NCBI GenBank assembly: GCA_013397695.1
Contig: VYZI01000202.1
Coordinates: 315,869 to 379,868 of the forward strand
Source of the DNA: Centropus unirufus
Lineage: Eukaryota; Chordata; Aves; Cuculiformes; Centropidae
Direction: 5' to 3'
DNA length: 64,000 nt
Numbering within the stretch: position 1 is the stretch's first letter; every line of letters starts with the position of its first letter. This document shows positions 47,496 to 62,072 of this stretch, piece by piece. Made by a program: the position numbers and the translations under genes. The notes under the pieces are model-generated. The model made no database searches and was not told the origin of the DNA. It saw only the letters and a program-made list of their open reading frames with translations.

Positions 47496-50400
47496 TATTT
47501 TGACCTTGCAGCCGATTACAGACACACAGTATAAATCACCAGAGATATAGCTTTGTATCTTTACCTGAAGAGGTGGGTTACAATTGTATGCAGATATTTA
47601 CGCAAACATATGTGGCATGAAAACATCCCTACAGTTGTTTTTATATGAACACTTCCAATGTTGTTTAGTGTAACCACCAGCTCTAAAGTCTCTTCACTGG
47701 TGTCTTCACCCCTTTGGCCTCAGAGGCTGCACAACACTACAACTAGGTCAACATTCAAGTAATAATAAAGGGATTTTGGACAGACTTTTCCCCTGTTACT
47801 GTTCTAGGAGGCAATGCCTGTTGTACATATGCAAAGCACCAAGCAAAGCATCAGATGCAAAAATTACTTGTGAAACCAATATGCTGGTATCATTCTTATT
47901 GATGAATTATTTCCTCTTTTCCCCCTCCCTGCCATCCAATCAGATAGAAATCAAATCAGTATTTGCACCTTGTGCTTCTAGGCACTGACTTTAGTGAGAA
48001 TTCACAGTAGTTTTTCATTTTTTTATTAAGTTTTCCCCATTGAGCATTCTGAATGTGGAGCTCCATAATGAATTCCAGTAACAAAAAGTTTCCCCTCCTG
48101 ATTGCAGCCACTCTCTTCTCCTGCAGGTATTTTCAGGTGGCACAGGGCATGGGCATCCTGCTGCCCCCAGTGGCTACTGCTACTGGGATGCAGCTGAGCT
48201 AGGAAAGAACCATTAGATACACACATAGCAAGAGCCAAGAATTGAAGAGATCTTGGATACCTGATTATGACTGGTTTAAAAAGAAATTTTGGTCCCCCAG
48301 ATTTGAGACACTGCCATTCCTGAAAGCTCTTCTGTTTCTCAGGCTGCTACTGGTTATAAGGAAGAGGAGCTACTGCTTAAAGTTCAGATACCTGCATGAA
48401 CACTTTAATCACCTTTCCCTTTCTGCTGTGTATTGGAAGAAGATATTCAGTGGGTCAGAAGCTCCACCTCCCTCCTCTTTTCCTGTTTTTCTGTTTGCTA
48501 GGAAGGGTACAATAACTGATGATAGTTAATTTTTTTCTGCCTTCTGCAGCAAACAGTATTTATATTTTGCTTTTCTGGGCAGTTCTTTTTGGGCTCACAA
48601 GCCAACTTTGTTCCGAGGGCTGTGTTGGTCTGCTGCAGGACAGGGTGACTGCAAGTGATACTTATCTGCTCTCCTTTCTCACTGTTTTAAAAGTACTTTC
48701 CTAAGTCATATGACAAATTCAGAGAAGGTGTAGAAAGAAACCTAGATAGAATGTGCTCCCATTAGCTGCTGGCTTGTTACCCAGAGCCTCATTGATATTC
48801 AGTGTATTGCAGGAGATCTCCATAACTGGCTTGAGGGAAAACATTGAGAACTGAATGTGGCAGTGATCAACTTTTGCTTGGAATTTCCCCAGTTCCTTTA
48901 CATATGGCTACTCACATGACTGTGCTTTAATTTGGGGTATTTGCCTCTGTAAATGCGTTGAGAAGAGAAGACATTTCCTTGGAAAAGAATAATAATGCTT
49001 TTTTTTTCTTCAATCTCTTTGTTTGATTTTGAAATTTCTCTTCTGTTAATAGTCCTAAATGTGGGGATCTCCTCTGCTCTCTCTGGAGGCCTCTGCTTTG
49101 GGTCAACTGGTAACACAGGAAACAGAAATGCTGCAGAAATTTAAACCGCCATGGGAGAGAAGTTGGGAATTTTTGTGGGGAAACTGCTGTATTCTCACAT
49201 GATATCTATCTTCTAACAGCTTCATTAGACCACACCACTTAAAGTTACATAGAGAGGAGTAATACCTTTTACTTACCCCTGATTGGAAGTGCACAGGATC
49301 TGCACAGAAAAGCCATTGGTATGCTTTCTCCTTGTGACTGGTAGAATCTGGACATGCAGTTCAGGTGCTCTGTATTATTAGTAACAAATAGTAATAATGA
49401 TAATATAGACAAAAAGGAAGTAATGGCAACTTTTTTGTCTCAGTTGTAAAGGCAAGTTGTGTGGAGGCAGCTGTTTGCTGTGCAAGTTATAGGCAAATCC
49501 TTGTAGACCTGTTCTGTCCTCCTTTAAATTTATTTTTCATCTTTGTGTCTTTTTCTTTTTCCTAGGCAAAGGAAATCTTGTTTTTTTTTTGTTTTTAACT
49601 AGTTCTGATTAATGCCCTTCTTAGTCCCCTCCCACCCTCTTTGCGTTTTTCATTTTAATGGCACACAACTCAGGTTCTCTTTTTCCTACAGGAAATAAGT
49701 GCTCTTGGAAGCTACCTCCATACCATTCACGCAGAGTACTTTCTAGGGTGAGTTAAGGGCAAAATCTCCACAACATTATTACACCAGGTTTGTCATCTCA
49801 CATTTCATAAATCTTTGAAAATAAGCTCCTGAAAAGCAGGGATAAAGTGACATTTGGGAATGGAATAAAATCACAACCTAAATGTGAACCCCAGCAATGG
49901 TTGGGAGTTGGGTTACCAGCTCCTCCGTCTATTTAGAATGGCTTAGAGCTGGGTTGGAGCTGTTTGCTTAGCCCTGTTATGAACACAAGGGTTGAACTCC
50001 TGGCCCCCTCCCTCATAAATAAACTGATGTCCAGGCTAAAGTCAGATGCCCATCTTTTCTTGAAGTGACATCTACAGCCCACATCCATAAAAATCTCTGG
50101 GGTGAAGAGGGTTAAGAAACATAAATCTCAGAAAATAGTTTATTAATACTATGATAGAAGCTCGTGTCTATGAAAGTCAGCAGGATGGATTAGGCTGCCT
50201 GTGTGTACAGTAAAAACGGCTTTTTCCCTTCCTCCCCTCCCGCCCCTTTTTAATTAGAAGCAGATTTAGAAAGTGGGACTTTCCTGAATAATCAGTCACA
50301 GTAAACCTTTAATCTCAGTCACCTCCGTGAGAAAAGAATAGGAAATCTATGTGCAGAAAGAGGGGAGACACAATTGAAGGGAATGACAAGGACAAGGCAG

Positions 50401-53400
50401 GTCACTGCCTTCCCTCTTTTAAGACTATTGTTACTGTTTTGCATATGTGGATGTGCTGGTAGTTCATACAATTCAAAAAGCCTTTCACCGAAGCACTCTC
50501 CATTGTAAGATACCAGCAATCAGAGTGCAGGGATGCCGAACCAAAGATACAGAGGTGGCTGAAACCTTTTTCTGTAAGTTATCCATCTGTGGTTTTTTTT
50601 TTATTTGTTCCCCAGGACATGAGCACTTTTGGATGCTCACAACTGGTATCTGTCAACCTCTCTTCTAAAAACAAAAATATAGAAAAAAGGATCCCATTAG
50701 GAAAAGAGACATAAGCGGCTTTCAGTGTTGGGCTGGGTCCAGAACAGCCACATTCTGGATCCTGCTGCTGGTCCGGGGGCAATCTAGGCTGAGTAACATC
50801 ACTGCATGGGATCACGTTTAGCTGTTAAACAGAGCTGATGATAACCAAAACCTTCTGCAAAGCACAGGGAGATGTGGCAGCAAAAAAGAGTATTGAAAAG
50901 CTTGGTAGCAGTATTACTTAGTGCCTCTATGCAGATGTACTTCTGCCTTGGAACTGATGTCTTATTTGTTTTTCCCACCCTCAGCAGTGCTCCAGCAAGA
51001 GATTTGTGCCTTTCTTAACTCTGTCTTTGAATTGCACCTTCAGTGCTTCACCATAATTAAAATTGTGTTTGCTACAAGCCACGGCTTGCATCAATAAGCC
51101 AATGTTTTTTTAGAAGTTATATTCCATCGCAAAACATGATCTCTGTAAGCCTGTCTTGCTTGATCCTGCTGCTCCATAAATGGCAACAAATCCAATTCTG
51201 GGAGGGCTCAGAATAACCCAAAGCCACTCAACAGCCCAGATTTTCAAGGTGCTGGAAATGGTTTGAGCAGCAGAATAAAGGATACCTCTGTCACAGTAAC
51301 GTTTTCATTTTTTGCTTGTCCTCTGCCCATTTAGCTTTTGTACATGGGCAAAGTTGTGAGTTATACCTTGATGTGCAACCACTCTAGGTTGACATTTTGC
51401 TTCTTCAGAGTTTTGATGTTTGTGGTGTGGACTTCATCTTTTAATGCCAACTTTCCTACCCCTGGGATCTGCTGAATCTGTTGCTTCACTGCATGCCCCA
51501 TTTCCTACATATTTATGTGGATAACTTGTTTTTCAGCCTGCACAAAACCCCCAAGCTTCTCTCATTGCAGTGAGTGAGCTTCACTTTTTGCAGACTCAGT
51601 GCCATGCTTTCCCGTTTGTTCATATTCTAAATAATTGACTTCTTAAGCACAACATTTTGCTGAAATAAACTGATGATGAGCTGCCACTGGAAGCCTGCTA
51701 TATGGAAGTTCAGGCCCATTGACATGGACAGTAGAAGTCCAGTGAGACACACATTAGCACCAGAACTGGCAATGAAACAAAGCTGGTTTTGGACCCTACT
51801 TCAATCATTTCCACTTGGAAACGTCCCAAAGCCAATAAAGCAAATACGTTAATATGATTAGCTTGAAACCATCCAAGAAAATGGTTTGTGCATACATCTT
51901 GGCACAGTTTTTGACAAGTATATAAGATAAATCAGAATAAATTTACTTTAGTAAACGGGTGTGAAGTGCTCAATTTACTTAGTGCTTGCATTGCATCTGA
52001 CTACAAGCAGGGAAATATGGTCCCTGCTCTGTACTAACTTTATGATTGTCAACTGGGAAGAGGTGGAGAGAGAAAAAAAATAAGTCATTTTTTACTCCGT
52101 TTATCCACTTAGCACCGTTTGACCTCATAAGTGCCTCATAAAACAAACCCATAAAGAGACAAAAATTACTTGTATGAAATTAAATTACTCATCATTAGTA
52201 GCCACTGATTCTTCTAGATTAGGACTAAACTGTGATTTCTTACCTTAAAAACCGCTTTTCATCTCTAGACATCAAAGTATGCAGTACTTTTGAATAAATG
52301 CTGGCGGGGCTTTTGAAGAAAAGAGGCAGACACAGTAGAGAAATGAAGAGCTGTTTGTTTCTCTCAGGGTTATCTTCTGAGATAGACAAAGAACCACCAC
52401 TTGAACTCATCTGATGTGACTCCAGGTCTGTGCTTAACCCCTTATGACTGTTCCCCCCCTTTCCTAAATAGATGTGAGTCTGGGAAGAGGAAAAATCAAG
52501 ATATTTCCTACTCGCACTCCCCCTACATGTTTTTCTCATGCTTTCCTTTCTTCCCATTTTTGTGGGGCAAAATCCCCTTATGATAAGTGACTCTGGCTAT
52601 TCAATTTACTTATTTTCTCATTTCTTCCAGCTTTCACCTGAAAACCAAACACTATTTGTCATCTGAGATGTATAAAAAATTTTCTCGACATAACTGTTTG
52701 TATGAGGTTTCACAGTTAAGTTTTGAAGGTCTGAAGTGGATAAGCTTCCCAGTCCACAGAAATTTGACTCCAGTATTCATAATACTATATTTTTTAAAAG
52801 TTTCTCAGCCTGTAAGTAGCTTTGAAATTAATAAGGGTTTGCACTGTAACCCTGTAAGGTGTCTTTTATTCAATTAGAATACGTACCATGTTAACATTCT
52901 TCCGTGTTGTCATAATTCTTCTTTTTTACTTTTTTTCAGGGAGAATTAACTTGTCAACTGTGAAGAAGCTTAGAATTTGTTCATAAATCATTTTGCTGCA
53001 GGCTAAAATTTGACATGCTGTAGGTAAATATATTTCCTCTGGAAAAAAAATGACAAATATATTACTACAATATATCCCTTTGAGAATGGTATCTTTGATG
53101 TCTCTCGTCTATGATTAAACCCAATTTTCTTCAAATCACATTACACTGTGTTACTACATTGTCAAGGCAAGTGAGCACCATGAGGCTGAGAACTGCAGCC
53201 AGATCAATATTGGGACAATTTCAGCATTTGGCAAAGGATTAATGTTCAATTCAGATTTCTGCTTTGTGCTTGTGTCAAGCTGTCTCTCCTTCTCACTTTT
53301 GAGTATGTGAGGCTACAGGATTTTCAGGCTTGTGGCCTGACCTTGAAAACCCTCCAGACATCCATGAAATCTGTTCCTGGATAGAGCTTGCTAGATTCAC

Positions 53401-53984
53401 CCAGGAGCGGCTACATAACTATTCCCTCTCTTTTATTTCAAATATGCCTCATTCTGCCAGCGCTCTTGATTTGGTACTGAGGTTGAAAAGTTTTGACCAG
53501 TGACTCATGCCCACTTCAGCAATATGTTACATTTGATCACGGAGTCCTAGAGGGTTTTTAGCAAGCAATTAGAAGGTGTATATGAAAATAATTTGTATGT
53601 TTATCTGTTTGTTGTTTGTCTGCAGCTCTTCTATAATCAGTAACCTCGCTCCCTTCCGCTGTGGGCAGGAGGGGCCAAAGAAATGTGGCTGTGGTCCCTC
53701 CTGGGCAGGCAGGGGTGCCTGACCTGGGTCTCCTGTGTTTCTGGTGTACAACGTGCGCTCTGGGAAGATGGGAGAAGGTTGTTCTGAGCAGTCGTGCTGC
53801 TACTTGTACTCTTCCCCAATGAAAAGGCGCTCCACTGACAGCTGCCACTTTACTGCAAACAGACTGCAAAGAGACATGATGTAAAAATTAAATTACTTAA
53901 AACATTTTTGGGCTAACACTTGGCTTTATATAAACTCAGAGACAATCCTATAAGGGACTCAGGGCAGATTATAGGTTGGGGCAA
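47496..53984. other. Intergenic, no gene recognised
   Basis: AT-rich sequence, open frames of 105 codons or fewer with no recognisable product. No intact mobile element seen. Confidence 0.65.
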
Positions 53985-54145
53985 AGCTAGAAAATTGCTG
54001 CCATTATATTGTTATTATTAACACCTTGTAATTAGCCCTAAGGAATCCTGAAGTTCTCTCTCCTGATTTGGCTTTAATGAAGGAAAATTGCTACCTTTGC
54101 AACTTGGATGGCGCCCGCTCTGATTAGTCTTAAGTATATAGGACT
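53985..54145. promoter_or_regulatory. Candidate distal enhancer (CNE-like)
   Basis: A block with ATTATTAACACCTTGTAATT, a GGCTTTAATGAAGG segment and CTCTGATTAGTCTTAAG, balanced composition and no open frame. Confidence 0.35.
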
Positions 54146-54309
54146 ATTATTTTGAAAATGTTTGTTGTCATGTGAATATTAGAATTGCATGTAAAAGGGG
54201 AGGAGGGGAGTGAGGTGGGCTCTCCCATTTCTTTACTATGAGGAGTCACATATTCACTTTAGTTATGATCAGTCCCTTAAAAATCAGGAATGGAAACTTT
54301 GTCAAGGTG

Positions 54310-54510
54310 TCCCTTCACGAGCTAATGAATTCTGTAGGAACCTGTGGCAAGGGCTGCCAGCTGCCCTGCCTGCTGATTGCATTGGCTGATGAAGTAATTG
54401 TTGCATGGAGATAGTTTTATGATTGCTTTGAGAGTCTGAATGAGATCATGCATGAGTTAGCACACTAAGTGCAATAAAAATGATTTTATTTGCATGTCCC
54501 AGAGCCTTTC
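54310..54510. promoter_or_regulatory. Candidate distal enhancer with octamer motif
   Basis: Contains GAAGTAATTGTTGCATGG, GATCATGCATGAG and a perfect octamer ATTTGCAT (54488-54495, POU-type). A short inverted repeat AATAAAA/TTTTATT precedes the octamer. Confidence 0.35.
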
Positions 54511-54984
54511 CTGATTCCTTTGCGTCTTTCACAGGCAACATCTTCCCAGTGAAATCAAGCCAACATTAATAAAACATCCCTTCCATACATCTCCACTCCT
54601 CTCCTCCCACATACTGTATGCTTTCATTACCATCTCTGGGAAAAAACTGACATTAAAGAAAATTCATCTGATCTTATCTGTAATTAATTTGTATTTTGAT
54701 AATATAGAAGAAGAATTTTTGCATGTAATGACTTACCTGTTCATTATTTCTCTCCTTTGAACTCCTGTGACCGCTTAATAACTCATGCCAAAGCAGAACT
54801 GATTATGACATTTTCCCCACCCACTATCCAGGAAGGTTGAAGGTGTTGCCTCTCATACTTAGACAAATTGCTCCAAATAATGACTTTGTGCAAAATTAGT
54901 CATACATAATTGAGAAATTCTATAGATGAATAGGAAAGTAACTCAAGATGAAGTTATCCTTTTAATGTTTTTTAAGTTAACGTA

Positions 54985-55075
54985 GGATTTGACATACCGG
55001 TTCAGACCAGCAGTCTACCTATGACAATCAACTGCCTTTTCTGGGAATGGAATAAGAGCCCACTCTGACTAGAAG
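54985..55075. repeat. Old amniote interspersed repeat fragment
   Basis: GGATTTGACATACCGGTTCA then GACCAGCAGTCTACCTA resembles the recurrent reptile/amniote repeat beginning GGAATTGCCATACCGG and continuing with TCAGACCAGTGGTCCATCT. Degenerate; the family name is uncertain. Confidence 0.45.
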
Positions 55076-56689
55076 CAACGAAAGCTTCCTGGTTGTCATC
55101 ACAGGGGGTGCAGAAGGGCCTGGAGGGTACACTGCATGGCACCAGGGAGTGTGGTGTAAAATGACAGCAGCTGCACTGGATATGTATATCCAAGAGGGCT
55201 CTCTCCCTAGCTGGTTGGTCTTGGCTCTCAGTTTCCTCTCCCTATTCTGCCGGTGACGAGCTGGCTTTTCCAGCCTCATGGCACTAATAGACTTGACAGC
55301 TAGTGATAATTTCTAACATTGTTTGTATTCATTTAAAATGGTTATCTGGCACAGTGTCAAATTGCCCACCCAGCACACTGAGGCATGGTCAGGACCAATC
55401 AGAGGTTCATTAATTTGCTTAAAAATAATTCCCGAGCCCCCTGGACACATATGAATTATGGTTTCAAAATCCCTTTGCCAACATGTTTTTCAGAAATTCC
55501 TGTCCTTCCTCACCCTTGGGAGAAATTTAATTTGTTTTATGCAACTGTCAGATCCAATAAATAGGTCTGTTATTAAAGACAGCTCATGTTTCATGATAAA
55601 AGTATCACAGGCAGTACCAGAGAAATCAAATACAAGAAAAAATAAGAATCAGGTCTCAATTCTCCTGTAACAAGTGCAAACAAAATGTACAATATCACAC
55701 CAAACAGGAGATATACCTTCCTCTTTCCCTGGGGAAATACTGGATTATACCATGGAAACTCTGCTTTTATTATTGCCCAGGCCTGAACAGAAACAGAAGT
55801 GTTCAGTGATTGTAAAAAAATCCACTCCTTTGTTTAAAAAGTTACAAGAAAAAGGAGAAAAAAAATGAATCAAAGTTTCAGCAATGAAATGAAATTATTT
55901 GTAGATTTTCTATCTTAAAATGGAGAAAAGCAAAGTCTAGAAAGAGGCTTGGGCTCCAGAGGTGTACAGGGATGAAACTCAGGATCTGAGGTTTCGGCTC
56001 TAGTCCATTGTGAAGTCATGGGTCAGTTGAACAGGTCAATGTCTGAAGGTGTTCAGATTTCAGTTGTTTGGCTCTGGCCCTCCTCTTTATCTGCCACTGG
56101 TGGACTATCAGAATTGTGCCTTAAGTTTTCCTTGCTTAAAAACGAAACACACTTACTCATTTTTCATTAAATTTATGATATCATTATCTTCATTCATCAA
56201 AGGCAAATATATTAAACAAAGCATTTATTTAATCCTAATTTACATATATTTTGTAGTATCTAGGTTACTGTCTCTTTCCCTTCTACTTTTCTCAGATTAT
56301 TGAATATTGCCTGTACCATAGTGCAATCTATTTTCAGGTGTATTGGAACAAGAAAACTGGAACAGGGCAACACATTAAAAAAATTCATATATTTAAGACC
56401 GATAAAGTTGTGCATTCACCATAAGGAATCATAATGGACACAAACGCAAATTGAATGTAGGCTACATTTTCAATTCTCCAGTGAAACTGCTGCTCCTGTT
56501 TCTGAGTGCAGGAAAAGGCTGTCACTTTTTTCTGGCAAAATGAAATATCATAAAGACAATTCTGATGGATGCTTGACAGGCATGGCCATATTCAATGCAC
56601 ATTAAAGCTGAGAAGAGTGGCTTCAATTGGTTTGTGAGATATTGGCACAGGCCTGACTAGTAATGGAATGCTTCAGAGAGAATTTAAAC

Positions 56690-56900
56690 TATATGTTGCA
56701 GTGCACAATGTTTAAAAAGTGTTTGTTGGCATAATTTAATTTAAATAATACAGCGAGGACCAAACTAGCGTCTACCCACCTGCCAATTTCTAATCCTAAG
56801 AGGGCTGGCTCCAGCAATTTTTCAAACAAATGCTTCACCAGGTCCTGGCCTCCATCGGTTATAATTGTTACACCTACTTAGAGTGATTTAACAGGTTGTA
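56690..56900. promoter_or_regulatory. Candidate distal enhancer (CNE-like)
   Basis: A non-repetitive block with GCATAATTTAATTTAAATAA, TCGGTTATAATTGTTACACC and related homeodomain motifs. No open frame. Confidence 0.3.
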
Positions 56901-59691
56901 GACAGCAAATGGAATCAATATGTATCATAAATCAAACCAGAAAAAATAGGGGACATATGAGCTTTTAATTCTTGGACTACTTTTTAACAAGGGGTGCTTT
57001 TAAACACAGGATGAGGGGAGACATATGCAAGACCAAATCTATGGTTAGAGCCTTAAACTAACAAACCAGTCCTTATAGGGATATTCAGACTTGTGGTTGG
57101 CTTTTATAAAAAATTGTCTGTATTATCCATATGCGGCCTGGTGTAGAGAAGGGAATAATGCAGGAGATTTGTGGAAAAGAGAACAGCTTCTTCACTGAAG
57201 CACGTTCTCACTGTATTGTCACCTCTGGCTCCCCTGTGGCTGCCAGTAGGGAGAACTGATCCATTTGGTTGAGTGGGTGGGTGACCAGTATCGGTAAGGA
57301 ATTAGAGATTCTTTTCACTGCTATTCAATTAGGCGTGTTCTCTGAAAAAATATGAGCGCTTATGATGCAATTTGTAGTACAAGTTCGGCTTCCCTGAGCA
57401 GAAATATTCCCTTTCCAATGTGAGCTGACTATGAGAGAGGAAATGATGCAGTAATGTTTCAAGTGGTGGTGGTGGTTCTGCAGTGGGTGTGCAGAGCCCA
57501 CTGGGGATCCAGATCTGTCTACAGTCTCCATCAGCTCATGCCAGAGCTTGGATTAATCTCTGGGGTTGGTAATAAGACTCCTTCTTTGCAGCAGCCCAAT
57601 AGCCCCGAGCCTTGCAGTAAGCTGGCTGTCTAGAATTAGCACCCTTGTGAAAAGGCAGAGCTTAAGGAGTCTGACCATGAATGGCTGGCCCAGAGCTTCA
57701 CTTGCCTACAAACTCACTGAGGATTTTTGGCACTCAGCTTTCATCACTGGGAGCAGCACATGTGCATAGTGGATGAGAGAGCCCAGTGGAGACAAAAGTG
57801 TGATTAAGTGTTCTGTTAGAAAAGTGGAAAGGTCCCGTCTTGCTTCTCCCCAACAGCACTTTTAATTGCCTGCTAAAATAAATTCACTGGCATCAATGAC
57901 ACATATCACTTCCTTTAAAATCAAAGATGGCAGTAACATCTGCAAATCTGTCACAATGAGACTTCTGCAGACTGACATCCTCTTAGTATGTAGGCAAGCA
58001 GGGCAGCCTATATGATTTTCCCACCATTTAGGCACCAACTTGATCTGAAAGAGTCACATCAGCACGTGAAGGAATAAATTCTGGATGCTGCTATTCTATG
58101 AAATGGGACAGGGAGAAAGATGGTGAAGATGGCTACACAATTAGATAAATGCTTCTTTCTCATGTGATTGGGGAAAGTACTCGAGGCATACATTGATGCA
58201 ATCATTAGTTATTTCTTTGGGATAATTGCTGGGATTTAAAAGAAGGATGTAGTACATGGTAGCTTTTCTACAGTGTTGGCAGCTATAAAATTTGATTGAA
58301 ATGACTAAAGCCAAGACAATAAAAAGCCAGTAAAGATTAACTGGATGTTTTTAAGAAAAGCTCTTAGACATTTTGTTAATTTAAAAAGGCCATCTGTATA
58401 AAACAAAGAGCCTTTCTGTTCACTTTATCTTTCAATTGCTGTTGCTATTTGCTTGTTTCCAGCCTCAGTAATGGACATCCAGCCATTGCTCCGAAGCATG
58501 ACAGAACAGTAGTTTCAGTGTCATGGTTTCAGTCAGACGAAACCGGCTTCGTGTGCTTAGCTTGAGAGCTTGGTGATGTAAGTTCCCGCAGCAATTAGCT
58601 GCTCCGTCTCCTCTTCCAGCTTCATGAGTCAGCTCCACAGATCAAGAAGGAGAGAAAAAAAGCCCACAAAAGGCTTCTATAAAAATTCACAGCAATTATT
58701 TTGCAATGACTAGGAGCTACCAGGGATGCTATAATTGTAACACATGTCAGGGTGTATAATAGTGTGACCTTTATGTGAGGTGTGTTGCACTATGATCTTT
58801 CCAAGCACAGGGGAGAAACTGAACAAAGGACTGCTCAGACTTCTGAGACTTCTCCCTTTCTAACTTATGATTACCTCATCTATTTACACTAGGTGAGGAG
58901 AGATTTTGTGTGCTTTAAAGTACACGTATTGCTTAGTTCTTTGGCATAACCTTCTTTTTATAGCCATTGCATCCTTTAATCCTGCCTAAGTACGCACGTT
59001 TCTGCCTATCTGGTCGCCTGCTGGAAGGCACTGGTTCTCTCCTACCCATGTTGCATTGAAAACGTGCTTGAAGGGACCCACCTACATTGCCATCAAGAAT
59101 TGAAGGATGGCTGAGATGACCTGATGAGTACCTGTGCTTCAAGGTTTCTTCTCAGATGACAGATATTAAGAAGCAAGCTTTGTACTTCCTTGGAGTACAA
59201 CACTAATTAAAAGCATATATAACAAACTGCATCCTAAACTAGACCATACTCCTAATTGAAGATTTGAAGAAATATAGTTAAAGCTTCCTGAAACATAATT
59301 AGCTTTGAATTCTGCATTTTCTAGAATGGGAGTTCTTCGAGGTTTGCACATCACCTTTACTCCAGCCTCCAAAGGATCTATGATAATTTTGGTGCCAATG
59401 GAGAATAAGGGCTATAAGCACGAGATGACAAAAGGCCAAGTTTTTTCTTTAGGCAGACAGTAAGGCAATGGGGGCAGGCAATGTCTTCATATGAACTAAG
59501 GAAGGGAATCCTACTGAGCAAATCATTTGTGACTATTTATTGGGAAAAGTTTTGTTTTCTTGTTTGTTTTTTTTCCCTGAATTATCCAGGAACTTTTTTT
59601 AAAAACAAATTTGTGCATTGTTTGATGATTAAGAACATATGCTTAGAGGAAATGTCATCCTGGATCAATCAGAAGTTCAGCAGGCCCAGGG

Positions 59692-59725
59692 GGTGGGATT
59701 TCAAAAGTGCCTAAGTGAGTTAAAA
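59692..59725. repeat. Short amniote repeat relic
   Basis: GGTGGGATTTCAAAAGTGCC followed by TAAGTGAGTTA resembles a repeat common in turtles and crocodilians (TTTTCAAAAGTGCCTAAGTG plus AGTTAGG). Only about 34 bp are recognisable. Confidence 0.4.
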
Positions 59726-62027
59726 CATAAATCCTGGAGAATTTCCACTGGGCAAAATTTACTCCAAACCCTTGTTAGTCAGAAGTTCACATAAGCCCTG
59801 AAAAATGTAGGTTTATAGCTCTCTCAAATGTCTTATTTATTTTTTTTAATCTTGATTATTATACCTGGCTATTCTTGTTACTGATACAAATATCTCATAC
59901 CTATTTGAATCCTACTAAGCTTCTGGCTTCAGCAAGACCTCGTGGCAATAAGTTCGCTGTGCTAGCAGTGAATTTGCTTTGTACACCAGAGAATGTGGGA
60001 GTTCACTTTTGGTGCCAAATGACTGGTCACATATGTTGGACAAAAAGATGTTCAGAAATTCCAGAAAAGAGGTACAGCTGGGCAGTTTATACATGGGCAA
60101 AAAAAAAGGATAAAAAGATGAATGGCTGATTAACATGCTTAAATCTTCATCTCTCCCTCGACTATAAATGAAAATCAAGAGCAACCAGTCTCCTGATTTA
60201 AGTGTCTAAACTTAGCTGAGATTAATTTGGCCCAAAAACTTTGTTCTGCTTTTAGGATCTCTGAAGCATCAGTATTTTCTGCCCTCGATAAAGGAATAAA
60301 TAAATGAGAAACAGCTCTCCAAAGATTTGCATGCCTGGTAGGATTCTTCAAGAAATGTTAGAGTCATTTTGAAGTTTGATGCATACCCAAGCCCCTCCTA
60401 GGTTCCTACTGTCCTTCAAGAGGTTCTCCAAGAAAACCTATTCCCTGCATCTTCTGCCACTACCCCTGCAATAGGTCAGGATTCACTTTTGGAGATCAGA
60501 GATTTTACTCCTCTCTTAAAATCACCCAGCACTGATCCTTTTACTTTCTGAGAACAAAACTGAACCTGACTGACAAGGGGATTAGGAGCAAAGGTTAAAT
60601 CCATGTCAGACTGAAGATAAAGATGCAAAAGGAACAAATGACTTGACAAAACTTCCTTCTTTAAAGTCTTCTGTGTCAGTAATTAAGCTGACTGTTCATT
60701 TAGCATTAGCTGAGGAGCTTCTACAGTTCAAACGAGATGTAAAGGAGAGGTTTTCACCTGCTGGCAACTAGAAAAGTAGGGAAATATTTGCCCTTTTTCT
60801 GACCATTTAACTGCGCTTTGCCTTGCACGAGGCCTTTTGGTACTGGGAATGGTAGCTTTTGTGATTTAGGCAACTGGCCCAAAGGTACAAAAAACAAATT
60901 ATAACACAGAAAAAGAAAACTTAAAAATATGCAAACCCTCTTTTATTCCTTATTTTCCCTAATGTTACTAACCGCAAATAATTATACATTTTAAATTTTA
61001 AGTTCCTACCTCTCAAATGACCAACAAGGAAAAACAAAACCAAAAGAAATTACTTAGAAAATAAGGGATGTAAAACAGTTTAGGCTGCAAATGAAAAGAA
61101 AAAGTCTGACTTGGGAACAATGCATCCAAGAGATAAGTAAATAATCCACAGAACTCCCCTAGGTTTCAGTACAGTGCAAATAACCTCTAAAATAAATTAA
61201 CTGGAAGATACAAGCTGAAAGTTTCCTTAAGGGTTGAGGAGGGTTGAGTCTTAAAGGCACTTGGCATGAGAAGAACCTTGCCTATAGTGAGGTGTTTTTT
61301 GAGGTCAGGGCCCTCAGATTTGGTGTTTGGAGAATAAAATCTAGTTAAGGGGAGGATAGGAGACCTCAAGGAATATGGCAGTTTTTCCTGTGTTTGAAGT
61401 ACCTGACTTTCGGCAGGATTCTTTCAAGCTGAACTGTCACTGAAAACATGTTGAGATTTGACCATCATTAGCCCTAAAAAAGGATCCCTTTGGCTGTGTG
61501 TTAATGCTTTGATACAGTATCTGATTGGAAATGTGAGAGAATTTCTCCTAATTTGCCCTTCTTCAGCCCTACACACCAAGAAAGCTGAGGACAAAGATAA
61601 CTCCGACCCCCTTGATTCATCCCTCTCTCATTCCAGTTCAGTCTGCACCCCCCCATTCCTATTACCACACAGTGGGGTTAACTGCTTCAGGTTGTTGTAT
61701 TTGGCTTGATGTTCGTAAGAGCTATAGCCAAGCACTAATTTTCTTTACAAGAAAGAGGCTTTTGCTTTGAGCAGGCACCCCCCGCCCTGCTATTCTGACC
61801 AAACAGAACTTCAGTTCTTGCAAACTTAAAAGCTTAAAACAATTCCTGTCCTTTACTGAGGTGAATTCCCCTCTTCTTTTTCATCTCTCTTCTGTTTTGG
61901 TATGCTGTAACCCACGTTTTCCAAACAATGGAAAAATTTTCCCCCAACTATCCTTCCCACTGTTCCCAGGAGTAATTCTGTAAGATGTCAGTAGGTTAGG
62001 GAAAGCTACCCATCAACATAGTACTAG

Positions 62028-62072
62028 GTATCTGTCTGTCTGTCTATCCACTCATCCACCCATCCCTTCAGA
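62028..62072. repeat. Tetranucleotide-like simple repeat (CTGT/CATC)n
   Basis: Short CTGT repeats pass into CTATCCA and CATCCACCCATCC units. A degenerate pyrimidine-rich tetranucleotide tract. Confidence 0.75.
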
